DNA of 64,000 nt from positions 3,506,001 to 3,570,000 of the forward strand of contig JAXRKN010000044.1 of the NCBI GenBank assembly GCA_038502055.1, written 5' to 3'. The notes beneath the pieces were generated by a model. It had not been told where the DNA came from and did not search any database. It was given only the letters and a program-made list of their open reading frames with translations. Below are positions 22,306-33,211 of this stretch, in pieces. The position numbers were made by a program, and so were the translations under genes. The stretch is from Tanytarsus gracilentus (Eukaryota; Arthropoda; Insecta; Diptera; Chironomidae). Every line of letters starts with the position of its first letter. Position 1 is the first letter of the stretch.

Positions 22306-23221
22306 GTGTAACCCACGAAGTGGTGTAACACTTATATGCGCCTATTTCCGTCCGTCCGTCCGTCCGTCCGTCTGTTCCTTCGAGATCTCGGCTCCTGAGA
22401 TAGCTAGAGACTTCTAGTTTTCGCCAAATGGTAGGTCTATGAATTTAGATTCGGCCATTTTAGGAATTATGAGGGTCATGACCACAGGTCGTGCCATGGA
22501 CAGCCCTAAATGCCATTTTTCATACAAATTTCCTGTTATATGGCTTCATGTATGTCGTTGGACTCGTATTTGTATCAGGAATCGAAATGCATTGATGATA
22601 TTTCAGGAATGTCTATCATGGCCATCCAAGAGTGCCACCAATGTCCATCACGGCCGGCCAGTAGTGCCCCTAATGTCCATTTTTTAAAAGTATGGCTTCA
22701 TGTACCTCGTTGAACTCGTAATTGCATCAGGAATTGATTAGCATTGATGATTTTTGAAGAATGACCGTCACGACCGGCCAGGAGTGTCCAAGGAATGCCA
22801 CTAATGTCCATTTTTTAGAAGTATGGCTTCATGTACCTCATTGAACTCGTAATTGAAAACGGAACACAATGGAAAATGGAACACAATGGAAAATGGAACA
22901 CAATGGAAAATGGAACACAATGGAAAATGAAACACAATGGAAAATGGAACACAATGGAAAATGGAACACAATGGAAAATGGAACACAATGGAAAATGGAA
23001 CACAATGGAAAATGGAACACAATGGAAAATGGAACACAATGGAAAATGGAACACAGTGGAAAATGAAACACAATGGAAAATAAAACACAATGGAAAATGA
23101 AACACAGTCGACGGGGGCGCCTCCTCTCCGCGCATTTTGCTTTGGGAAGCCATTTTTGGGAAGCCATTTTTTAGAAGCCAAAAGGGGAAGCCAATACTGA
23201 TCTGTTACAAGTGGGTTACAC
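22306..23221. mobile_element. Satellite-bearing non-autonomous element 1
   Basis: The ends are inverted repeats: GTGTAACCCAC at 22306-22316 and GTGGGTTACAC at 23211-23221. Next to the left end lie a CCAC/GTGG hairpin and a (CCGT)n run (22351-22372). The interior has two to three diverged copies of an approximately 120-140 base unit (each with a TTCATGTA(T/C) segment near 22547, 22690 and 22830), then a 17-base minisatellite, then more GC-rich unique sequence. No transposase frame. The outer right flank adds a CCCACGTGTGGG palindrome. No clear target-site duplication was found. Confidence 0.7.
22860..23107. repeat. 17-bp minisatellite inside element 1
   Basis: About fourteen head-to-tail copies of ACACAATGGAAAATGGA with a few single-base variants. 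Because the unit lacks stops in several frames it produces long spurious open frames on both strands (22801-23229); none is a gene. Confidence 0.95.
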
Positions 23222-23307
23222 GGCAACACCCACGTGTGGGTTTTGAAACATTTTTTTTATTTTTTTTACATTCGCACAGTTTATTTTTGATTTCTGTAAA
23301 CAGAGCA

Positions 23308-24451
23308 ATGCTCACAAGATTTTTAGCAATATTTATATTGTTTTTAAAAATTAGTAAGATAATCCGTCAAACAACATTGCGATAACTAACAAAAAATCAT
23401 ATCCTAGGTCATGGTTACATTGAAATGGAGAGGAAAGTTGTGAACGGCATAAGAGCGTCGGATTTTGTTCCTTATCAAGCATCACTGAGAGTTTCAATAC
23501 GAGATTATGCACGATTTGGAAGAGGACATACATGCGGAGGAGTATTAGTAAACTCTCGAACGGCTATTACGGCAGGACATTGTTTAATGGATGGCGATAG
23601 TCATAGAACACCATTTGACATTCACATCGTGCTCGGATCACTTAATCGCTACATACACACGAGAGAGACTCGAATAGAACACATCGAGAGAATTATTGTC
23701 CATCCCGAATACCGTCGATTTGAGAGCTTTGCACACGATATTGGAATTGTGATTGTAAGGACTTAACTTGTCAAACGAATTTTTTTCTATCTCAGCTTAT
23801 TTTTTTTAGCTAAGACGTCGTGTCGAATTTAATTCCGCAATTCACAGCATACCGCTGATAGATCATCATGTTGAGGTTAATAGCGAATGTCAAGTGAGTG
23901 GATGGGGTGCAACAATGTGGCAAGGCTCCATGCCCGATGATTTACAAGTAGGAAATGTTACAATTAGAGATCGAGCGAGATGTAATTTTACTTATGCGGA
24001 CATCATTACGGATGGCATGATTTGTGCGAATGGATTGAATTATTATGGCGATGTCGTTGACGTCTGTCAGGGAGGTAAAAGTGTTACTTTAATTAAATTA
24101 ATTCTAATAATTCAAACCACTTAAAAAATAATTGAAAATCGAGCTATAAAAAAATACTTTATAAAATAATTTGAATATTTTTAAATTTAACGAATTCTAA
24201 ATTTTTTTAATTCAATTCTTTCTTCTTTTTATTTTACAGACTCAGGTGGTCCTCTCGTGTGTAACAACCAATTAGTTGGCTTAGCTTCATTCGGTCTCCA
24301 ATGCGGTGCATCGCTCGATCATCCCGGCGTGTTCGTTGACATTTTCTACTATCGTGATTGGATAATCCAAAATTGGAGTGGAGCTAATAAGCAAAAAACT
24401 TACAGCATGCTCACGCTATTTATGTTCACATATTTTACATATTTAATTTGA
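23308..24451 (+). CDS. Trypsin-like serine protease
   Basis: Four exons (23308-23353, 23408-23754, 23810-24074, 24240-24451) give 289 residues. A short signal peptide (MLTRFLAIFILFLKIS) is followed by a very short propeptide ending at K before VVNG. The triad is H57 in TAGHC (usually TAAHC), D102 in HDIGIV, and S195 in QGDSGGPLVC. The residue at the base of the S1 pocket, six before the catalytic Ser, is Asp, predicting cleavage after Lys or Arg. There is no CLIP domain. An unusual extra C-terminal tail ends in a hydrophobic stretch (MLTLFMFTYFTYLI), which could be a GPI-anchor signal or a membrane segment. Its start lies under 90 bases from mobile element 1. Confidence 0.92.
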
Positions 24452-25065
24452 TGCAAAAAAAGAGTGAGAAATTTGCATCTGTCAACGAAAATATTTGCAA
24501 TAAGTAGAAAAAAGTCAAATGGGTGGAGGGAAGCAAAAACATTGTGTGCACAATTGAAATGTTTTTGGCACTTTTTATCATCTCTCCATGAGGATTTAAT
24601 GTTACCAAGTGACATATGGAAATTTCGCATATTTTTTTTTCATTCTCTATGTTGTGGCAGCAGTAACAAAAAGCTAGACACAATTGGTGTTACAACCAGA
24701 GATTTTCTGGTGCAGAAATACGATTATTGATTTGAGTCTGTTTTTACTCCCGCACAATTTTTGTCACGATTAAATTTTATTGCTGCGAGAGAATAAATCT
24801 CACTTTTTGTTCTGAATATTTTTTTCGGCTCTCTATTGAAAGCAAAAAACTGCCAATTTTTATCATAAAATGCAATAAATCCTTGCATTTTCATCAACGC
24901 GTTTTCATTTTATTTCAGATTTTATGAAGTGATTTAAAGCGGTGTGAAATTGACTTGATGAAAAATGAGCCATTAAGAGTCAATGAAAAATTTAGAAAAC
25001 AAATTTTTAAAACTACTAAAAATTTGATGGTTGAAGTTTATCCGCACATAAAATTTTTCAAAAAA
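24452..25065. other. Intergenic, protease to block B'
   Basis: Small frames on both strands at 24400-24730 are AT-rich and overlap the end of the protease gene; none is supported. Confidence 0.5.
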
Positions 25066-26895
25066 ACAAATTGTCCGTCTTAAAATCTCATTAAGGTTGA
25101 AAAATTGAGGACCGGAGCAGCAAACAGGACTAAAAATTGAAAATGAGCTTAAACGAACATCCACAAATGGGTGTGAGGGACGGAGCAGAGGCTGGCAGGT
25201 AGATTTACCCCAAATTGAGGTTAATCCAGGACAAAATTAATTTAAATATGCTTCCATGAGCATTCAAGATTAATGTCTGGTTCTTTGTCATGAAAAATTT
25301 ACTCGAGAGAAACTTTTTTGAGGTTTTCGATTGAAAATAAAACAACAAAATAAAAATAAATCACAATGGGATTAAAATTTTAGTTAAAATTAGCATTAAA
25401 TTTAAAATCACAACAATTTTAATTGAAATCCACTCAAATTCGTCCACAAAAATTCAATTTCAATGTGTCACAAATATTTTTGTGGCTTTTGATTGGCAAT
25501 TTGAGGGTGATTTCGGACATGACCGCTTGCACGTGGTTTGAAATTGAAATTTAACTCGTGAAATTAATTTAAATTTAATTAAGACATTCCAGTGTCCGCG
25601 TGACATGACTCAATTCAACTTCGAGGTCAAAATTTCTTCGGACTTAAGAAGAAAATCTTTCAGTTCCATTTTCGGGGATCAAGAAATTTTCCGAGAGGTC
25701 GAATGATGAAAGCCTTTTTTACGCATGAATGCATTTGAGAAATTGACATCCAAAATTTGTACGACACTCACTCACTGTGGGTCGAATAAAAGTCACAAAC
25801 TTCCACTCATAATTCACTTCTGGCTTTCTTGGCATTTTCCGAAAATTCTTTGTCTTTATTTTCGAGTCATTTTCTTTAACTAAATCCTTGTTTAAGAGCT
25901 TGAACTTTTATTTTCACAAGAAAAACTTTTAAAAGTCTGATAAGAAATTTTTTATGAAGGAGGAAGTGAAATTTAATTTGCACCAACTGAATTTTCTTGG
26001 ATAACCTTAGAATTATTTCTTTAATACAAAAATTCGAAACTTTTTCAATCCACAAATAAAAATTAAATTAAATTATTTTCGTTCAGTTTTCTTCTCATCT
26101 TCACACACAACAGTGATGCAACTCCATTTTCCATCTCATGCCATGATCCAATTTAATTTCTTCGGTTTTTGATACAAACAAGGATGCAGTGAGTGAGTGA
26201 GTAAGTGGAGGGTTGAAAGTAGCTTCGTATGAAGTGAATGAAAGAGTAGAAAATTGTGTTTAAAATGAAACGTTTATCCCGTCATAAAAACATAAAATTG
26301 CACAATGAATGATGATGTTTTTCCTTTTCTCAATTCACAACCACCATCATCACCAACTATCATCGTCGTCTTCACATATACGAGAAGAGAAGAAGAGAAG
26401 AAAATTTATTTATTGTGAGCTGAGCGATTTTACGATTGAAGTTGCACAAAGAAGGAAAATTCGAATTGAATTGAAAGCTTATTGAAAATTTCTTCTTCTT
26501 TTTACACTCGACTGTAAAGAAATCACTGAACGACGATGCAACTGTTGAAGATAAAAATGAAATATTTTTGAGTGTTGAAGCTTCTAACGCTTTGACGCTT
26601 TTTTCGACTTACTTTGTCACTGACACTAAGAACTTCATTAAATAAATTTAGGAACAAGAAAAAATTCAATTACTTCAAATGGCTTGCGATATCCTCGAAA
26701 AAAATATCTTTAAGTACTTCTGCATCGAATGGTCGAATGTCAAAATATAAAAATGTTCATGCATCGCTTGAAATTGTAACGAAATAAAATTCCTCGAGTG
26801 GATATTTGAGATTTATTCTTTATTAAGTTGTCAAATGCAATTTAATATATGAAAGTGGAAAAATCTTCAGGAACCGAGCGATAAAATGTGAACAG
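25066..26895 (-). repeat. Inverted repeat block B', right copy
   Basis: Reverse-complement partner of 3299-5765 and the empty-site version with respect to the 0.63 kb insertion there, with a single CTCAAATG at the target. No coding capacity shared by both copies. Confidence 0.92.
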
Positions 26896-29319
26896 TAGCT
26901 GCTTTAGAAAATGCAGTTAAAAATAAAGTATTTTTCGATGTTAGAGTATTTAAAAAATCATTTGGTCAACACGCTTCAGATTATCAACATAAAAGGGGTT
27001 AGTTTTCAATTTTGGTAACATTATAATTTTTAAATGTTTCTTAACAAATAATTCTATGTTAATAATAATAAAAATTCGAATTTCATCACACTCGAATGGC
27101 TCCCCATTCATCTCATCCTATAATTTATTTGCTTGTTTTCAAAAAAAAAAACATCAATTAATAAAACAAACTGGCAACGACAAAATTTTTTATCTTGTGA
27201 AAATTTATTTTCGGGTGCACGCCGTCGATTATGAAACAAATTATTTTTATGTAGAGATGCCAATTTTTTTCTCGCACTTTTTTCTCTACGATCTTTGAAG
27301 AACTCGTGATTGAATGACTTTGAAAATATTCCAAATCTTTTCTTCTTTTCTTCGACTCATCAAAATTTGCACGTTTTACAATTATTGCTCAGAAAGTCAG
27401 AAGAAGTAAACCGGTTTTTTATGCGCGAAAGAAAGAAAAAAACGAAAAATGTTATGCGATTCTTAATTTTTTTGTATTTTATTGTAAATTGCATTCTGAA
27501 GCCAAAACTAAACTGAAACCCTTGAAATGATCCCACCATGAGGTAATAAACAATTTCAGAGCGAGATATTTGAGATTTCCGCTTATTTTTTGTGAAATTT
27601 AAATTTGAGAGTAATTTCTTAATCTATTCTAGTTAGATAATAAATCAGATTATGGAACGTCCACAAAAAATATTTTCCAAGTCAGCGTGTCATCATGCAC
27701 GTTTCGAATCTCACGGCGTCCTCCACGTGTAGAATCGAGTTTTAATAAATTTTTTTATGGGATGAAAAAACTCGCCTCTTTCGGTAAACTGTCGATGCTT
27801 CCTAGTTTGCGAAAATTTTATTATGAGAATCTTCAAGTTGTCGAATGAAAGAAATTTGCTTTTAAGGAGTTTTGGAGGGAAAGATACAAGTTTGCATTTT
27901 TATTGCAAATATCTTCGATTTTTGGGGTTCATTTAAAAGTTAAGGAATATTTTTTAAAAATTGTTTCAAAAAATTAAAATATTTAAACAAAATTTTATAC
28001 TAAAAATGTTTGTAACTTAATTTTCAAAGAACCCCGCGTTAAGACCCAATTTCTGAATTTATTCATATATATGAGAATCACGCGAAAATCGTTAGCAACT
28101 CTTCTCTTCTACCCTAATTTTGCTTCTTAAATCTCAAATCTACCCAACAAAAATTAACTGCAACATTTTATAGTCAATTAAAAATTTAAAAACTGTTGAT
28201 ATAAAACATTCTTGCAAAAATTTCACATTCACATTCTAAACAAAAACTGTTTCATGCGAATTCAATTTTTAAATAAACAAATGTGCGAATAAATTTCTTA
28301 ATGAATTTATTTATCTCAGGAGAGGCGAAGTGTGATAATACGCATGAAACGAATTGAAAATTATGCAACACACGCGCCGGAGAAAATTCATTCTTTGACC
28401 TTATAATATTCGTAAGAGAATAAATGAGAGTAGATTGACGAAAAATAAAATTTAATATTTTTAAAGTGGGCTTGTATGTGAGCGATCTGTTGTGATGACA
28501 AAAGAAAGACTCATTTACGCAATATAATGTGAGAAGCCAAAATGATCTCTGCTAGAACTCGAGAAAAGTTCTTCTTCTTTTGATAATGTGACGGTAATCA
28601 CGTTGACTTCGACATGCACGTGGTGTATATTTCACAATTGTTGAGTAATAAAGAGAAATTTCACAAAATTTATCAAATCATGAGATGACGGGGAACAAGA
28701 TGATAATTTCGCCAAGTGACAATTGTTAGATAATGAAATGAGTTATCATACGTACACAAGAAAATGAGAATTTTGCCAGTTGGAGGTGATCGGAGTTGAC
28801 GTCACACGTGAGAAAGCATTTCTTTGAACTTCAGGGGTTTTGAACGAAAAAATCTAAAATTTAGTTTAAAAAAATTAACTGTTTTAAAATATTTCAAAAA
28901 ATTTTAACGTTGAAATTAAATTTCAATTTTTTATTTTTGACAACAAATTAATTTCAACGTTAATTTCAAATTTTAAATTCTTAAAAACCCTTATGTCAAA
29001 ATTTAAAAAAATTCAGTACCAAAAATCAGTTTTTTAAATTTAATCAAATATTTTTCAATCACATGCTTTCACGTGCTATCTTTTATTTACGCAAAATTAA
29101 ATTTCAGGTGTGCTTAATTATAGACCGAAATGATGAATCTGTTTCCACGCACATCGTGTACAAGTCCTGCCGAGAAATTTTTATTTTTTGGTGCAAATTA
29201 GATAAGAAAAAAATTATAACAATGAACAAAATGAACTGACTCGAACGCAAAGAAGATGAAATATTTAAAAGTCACGTAGTACTTAAGTTGGAAGAGCGTA
29301 TCGAAAAGAATATTCGAAG
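26896..29319. other. Gene-free AT-rich region, right arm
   Basis: 2.4 kb present only on the right arm. Frames at 27056-27298 and 27310-27516 are short, AT-rich and unrecognised. No RNA gene or repeat structure noticed. Confidence 0.5.
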
Positions 29320-29385
29320 TCAGTTTGTTTGCAACCGGCATCCGAGTCGCAAGTGATCTTTAAAGCTAAGAAATATTTTCTACAC
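29320..29385 (+). promoter_or_regulatory. Candidate promoter and 5' UTR exon, possibly of the globin gene
   Basis: An arthropod initiator TCAGTT lies at 29320-29325, followed by AGTCG (29345-29349), which fits a downstream promoter element but sits a few bases too close. A consensus donor GTAAGT begins at 29386. The next gene on this strand, the globin, has a good acceptor (CTTCAATTAG) about 20 bases before its ATG. A roughly 3 kb 5' UTR intron would then contain mobile element 2. Suggestive only. Confidence 0.3.
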
Positions 29386-30270
29386 GTAAGTTCTTGTGAG
29401 ACTTTGGTGATAAAATTTTTCCACCTTCAAGATTAACTTGATGAAAAATTTTTTTTTGAAAAACATTTTACTCAACCGGCACTTCTCATTCGATTGAATT
29501 TCACTCACTTTATTTTAGTAGTTCACAGTCGAATAGTTTCAGCAATTTACTTCAATAAAAAACTGAAACGCAGCCGAGCCCCAAAAAGAATTACTCATGT
29601 ATCACATACAAATCCAAAATCAACAGATACTCGACAATAAATTATTAAATTAGAGTGAATAAATATGTGCGGTGCAGTGTCATGTGAGATTTAAAAGTGA
29701 AATGTGTCTTGCTAACGTAACTCAGATATTTTTTTCAAATTTTTCCAAAACGTGCAAAAGAAATTCGACACGTCTTAAGATTTGCTTAAAAATTTCCAAA
29801 AACTCATAAAATTAATTCAAGTTCATGCGAAAATTTTAACTCAATTTAGTTCAATTGAATCTAATCAAAAAACAATTTCGCGACGACGTTGTACGAATTT
29901 AAAAAAGAAAAGATGTAGATTTTAAGATGAGGAAAGGGTAAAAGAAGAAAAGAATATTTGCACAGCTTTGGAGCGATAGCGTGACAGTCGAACAATAATT
30001 TAATGTTCCACGAATGTTCTTTCTAGTGGCTTGAGGGTATTTTTGGGGTTTCAGTGGTCCATTAATTTGCGGTTTCTTAGCATTGAAAATATTCCATGAA
30101 GATCTCGGCAGAAAAATATGAAAATTAATTTTTTAAACATGACGTAACTTCCATCTTGTCTCTCTTTTTTTTGCTTCACTTAGCGACAATTAGTTAAAAA
30201 TTTCAATTCTTATATAAGAACAGAGAAATTAACAACAAGATGGGTCTGCAAACGGCGTTGCCATTTCCAA
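29386..30270. other. Gene-free stretch before element 2
   Basis: AT-rich with no coding signal; possibly intronic to the globin transcript. Confidence 0.45.
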
Positions 30271-30310
30271 TAGCTCCGCATAGATTAGTACCCTACTCCG
30301 TTGCAATGGG

Positions 30311-30900
30311 CATTAGTGGCACTCCTGGCCGGCCATGATGGACATTCCTCAAAAAATTTCAATGTAATGTTCCCGATGCAATGCGAGTTAACGACATACA
30401 TGAAGCCACAGTTCTAAAAAATGGACATTAGTGGCACTCCTGGCCGGTCATGATGGACATTCCTCAAAAATCGTAGTTCCATTCGATTCCCGATGCAATG
30501 ACGAGTTCAACGACATACATGAAGCCATAGTTCTGAAAAATGGCATTAGTGGCACTCCTGGCGGCCATGATGGACATTCCTCAAAAATCGTAGTGTCATC
30601 GTTCCTGATGCAATGACGAGTTCAACGACATACATGAAGCCACAGTTCTAAAAAATGGACATTAGTGGCACTCCTGGCCGGCCATGATGGACATTCATCA
30701 AAAATCATTAATGTCAATCGATTCCTGGTGCAATCACGAGTTCAACGATACCCATGAAGCCATAGTTCTGAAAAATGGACATTAGTGGCACTCCTGGGCG
30801 GCCATGATGGACATTCCTCAAAAATCGTCTATGTCAATCGATTCCTGATGCAATGACGAGTTCAACGATACCCATGAAGCCATATAAGAGAAAATTTGTA
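30311..30900 (+). repeat. Tandem satellite, about 115-120 bp unit, five copies
   Basis: CATTAGTGGC begins units at 30311, 30426, 30544, 30660 and 30780, giving periods of 115-120 bases. Each unit includes GGCACTCCTGG, ATGATGGACATTC, GAGTTCAACGA and CATGAAGCCA. A decayed sixth copy follows near 30908. Confidence 0.92.
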
Positions 30901-31060
30901 TGAAAAAGGACATTTTTGCACTCACGGACGGTCCTTGGAGGGTCGTACCTCAAAACAAAATACTTCTTGCACAACTAGAACCAAAATCCGATCTTTAGCC
31001 ACAAACCCGAGTGAAATCCGACCAGCCGTTCTTGAGATATGCCGCCCACTAAGATCGTGA

Positions 31061-31118
31061 GAAAGTAAGAAAGTAAGAAAGTAAGAAAGTAAGAAAGTGA
31101 GAAAGTGAGAAAGTAAGA
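31061..31118 (+). repeat. (GAAAGTAA)n microsatellite
   Basis: About seven copies of an 8-base unit, two of them as GAAAGTGA, inside mobile element 2. Confidence 0.9.
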
Positions 31119-31301
31119 TGACTTAAATGGCTCTAACTCCTCGTAGGAGCAACCGATTTCAAATCTGTTTTCGCCAGTTTGTAGGGTTTGACTAGGCCTA
31201 TCATTTGAGTATATGTTTTGGTATTGCACAATGTAATGTCTTGGCACTAGGGGTCGAAAACAGGTTTTGGAAAAATCCAAAATTAATATATAGCGGAGCT
31301 A

Positions 31302-32370
31302 TAATAAATTTGTCGAGTTTTTTCTTCTTCATATCCAAAAACTGTCAATGACTAATTTCCTCGAAAAAATATTTTCTTTTTCGCCCTCCACGTAATTTTC
31401 GAACACTTCCTTCAACGCTTCAATGATTTAATTAAACTTCGTTTCGTCTGCCATACTTATAAAAAATGGAAAGAAAGCATTCGTTTAAATTTTTAATTTT
31501 TATGTCTCATTGTCTTTGAGGAAGCGCTTCATGGAGCGAAAAATAGCATAAGTGAATTAAGAGTGACGGAAACGTTGACCAAATGGGAAACTTTTTGCGC
31601 ACTTTTTTATCTCTAACGCCATCAATTTTTGAAATGACCTCTAATTTATTTTTTATGGAGCGTCTGCGAGTTTTTGATTTTAAATATTTTTGAGAATTAA
31701 TTTTAATTTTAAATATTCATAAAACTTTTTGAAATTTTCAAAGACGTTAAAAATTAAATGACGTCACCATAAAGTAAGAAGTTTCTCTCTTAGCAACCGA
31801 AGAAATTAAAAGCATACCACATGCATATCCATTCAAAGCGATTCTTCTTATCCCATAAATTCTTCTCGTTAAACTTTCATTCCCCACATGACTTGCAAAT
31901 GCATGAATATATATGAACATAATGCAACTCCAATGTAGAGAAACAGAAACGCCAAAATTGATTTCAAATAAGAAGAAAGCGTTGTTGAATGATGTAAAAG
32001 AAAACATGCACTTCTGCACGTATGCAAGTCAGTCAAAAAAAATGCGGGCACATGGGCGGTTCCATCTTGACATCTCTTAATCCAAATGCGCAATCTTCTT
32101 TTGGTGTTTATGAATATTCAACTGGTTGAGTGAGAAATGCCGGCCGGTTAAAAAAATAATAATGTGTGGTTCAAGAAAAATGAAATGTGCTCCACGCGTA
32201 GCACCGCAAAGCAGAAGAAAAAACCAAGCCACGCTAAAAATGGATTGTAGAAAAAATCATAAAAATTTGCACGGACCGTCCATAATTTGCATATTTTATT
32301 AGCTTTGTCGGATTGACCATAAAAAATTTCTCTTCCTCTTTCTTCAATTAGCTGAAAAAAAACTGCAATC
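31302..32370. other. Region upstream of the globin coding start
   Basis: Overlapping frames on the minus strand (31747-32399) have no features and are antisense to the region leading into the globin gene. A splice acceptor before the globin ATG ends this stretch. Confidence 0.45.
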
Positions 32371-32941
32371 ATGGTCGCTACACCTGCAATGCCAAACATG
32401 AGCGCCGCTCAAGTCGCCGCCGTTCAAGGTGACTGGAGTAAACTCAAGGGACAAGGTGTTGAGATTTTCTATTTCTTCCTCAACAAATATCCAAACAACT
32501 ATGCTCAGTTCAAGGCATTCGCCGGAAAAGATTTGGCTACTGCTAAGGGAACACCTGAGTTCGCTGACCAAGCCAAGAAGATTGTGTAAGATTTATTTTT
32601 AATTTTTAATGTAAAACTTATTAAATAGTTTAATTTTTTAGTGATATGTTGACAAGCGTCATCGACAAGATGGGATCAGACGTTGCCGGAGCCAAGGCAA
32701 TCTTGAACAACATGGCTGCTGGCCACAAGACCATGGGAATCACCAAAGAGCAATTCGAAGTGAGTTGAAATTTTAAATAATTTTTAACGGTTTTTTTAAA
32801 ATAAAATTTCAGAGCTTCCGTACCGCCACAATTGAGCTTTTGAGCAATCTCGGCTTTGCCGCCAACGTTGCCGAATGGAATTTGACTTTCGACATGCTCT
32901 TCAATGTCATCTTCAACCATCTCGACGGAACTCCAGTTTAA
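32371..32941 (+). CDS. Globin, cytoplasmic, chironomid type
   Basis: Three exons (32371-32585, 32642-32759, 32813-32941) give 153 residues, a single globin domain without signal peptide, so probably intracellular. The CD corner reads FKAFAGKDL as in midge haemoglobins. The proximal His (F8) is in AAGHKTMGI. At the distal E7 position, where midge globins have His before the ARIV-like segment, this protein has Gln (FADQAKKIV). The second intron falls at the conserved G7 site (EQFE/SFRTA); the first lies late in helix E rather than at the ancestral B12 site. The acceptor just before the ATG suggests a spliced 5' UTR. Expected to bind oxygen reversibly; the distal Gln may change ligand affinity. 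Confidence 0.93.
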
Positions 32942-33060
32942 GTTTTATGTTTTAAAAAAAATAATTTTTCTCTCATTATTATGTGCCTTCCCTTCTATTG
33001 AATATCTAATCACCACTCAACGTTATCAGAGTGCATTTACATACACATAAAAAGTTAACG

Positions 33061-33066
33061 AATAAA
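33061..33066 (+). terminator. Globin polyadenylation signal
   Basis: AATAAA about 120 bases after the globin stop codon, at a usual distance for a cleavage signal. Confidence 0.6.
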
Positions 33067-33211
33067 GAAAAAAGTATTTTTATGTGCTTTTAAAATTAAA
33101 ATTATTTATTTTAATTTTTCAGGGTTTTAAAATTTCTGTTTTCAAAATGTTTTCATGCCTGCGTATAATTTTCATCAATAACATTAAAATCCGCAAAAAC
33201 CATCTTAACAG

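Larger units (their letters stand above)
30271..31301. mobile_element. Satellite-bearing non-autonomous element 2
   Basis: Bounded by the inverted nonamers TAGCTCCGC (30271-30279) and GCGGAGCTA (31293-31301). The first 0.6 kb are tandem satellite units related, in opposite orientation, to those in element 1. A (GAAAGTAA)n microsatellite and a unique tail follow. No transposase frame. Exact ends are uncertain because no target-site duplication was recognised. Confidence 0.55.

Noticed and set aside
22860..23107. CRISPR-like regular repeat
   Set aside because: Units are directly adjacent with no spacers, in an animal genome: a minisatellite.
22801..23229. Several long overlapping frames on both strands encoding repeated peptides
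   Set aside because: All are produced by the stop-free 17-base minisatellite inside a mobile element.
27056..27516. Two plus-strand frames of 80 and 68 codons on the right arm
   Set aside because: AT-rich, no domain, no splice signals joining them into a longer product.
30431..30616. 61-codon frame in the satellite array
   Set aside because: Chance frame across satellite units; no other unit preserves it.
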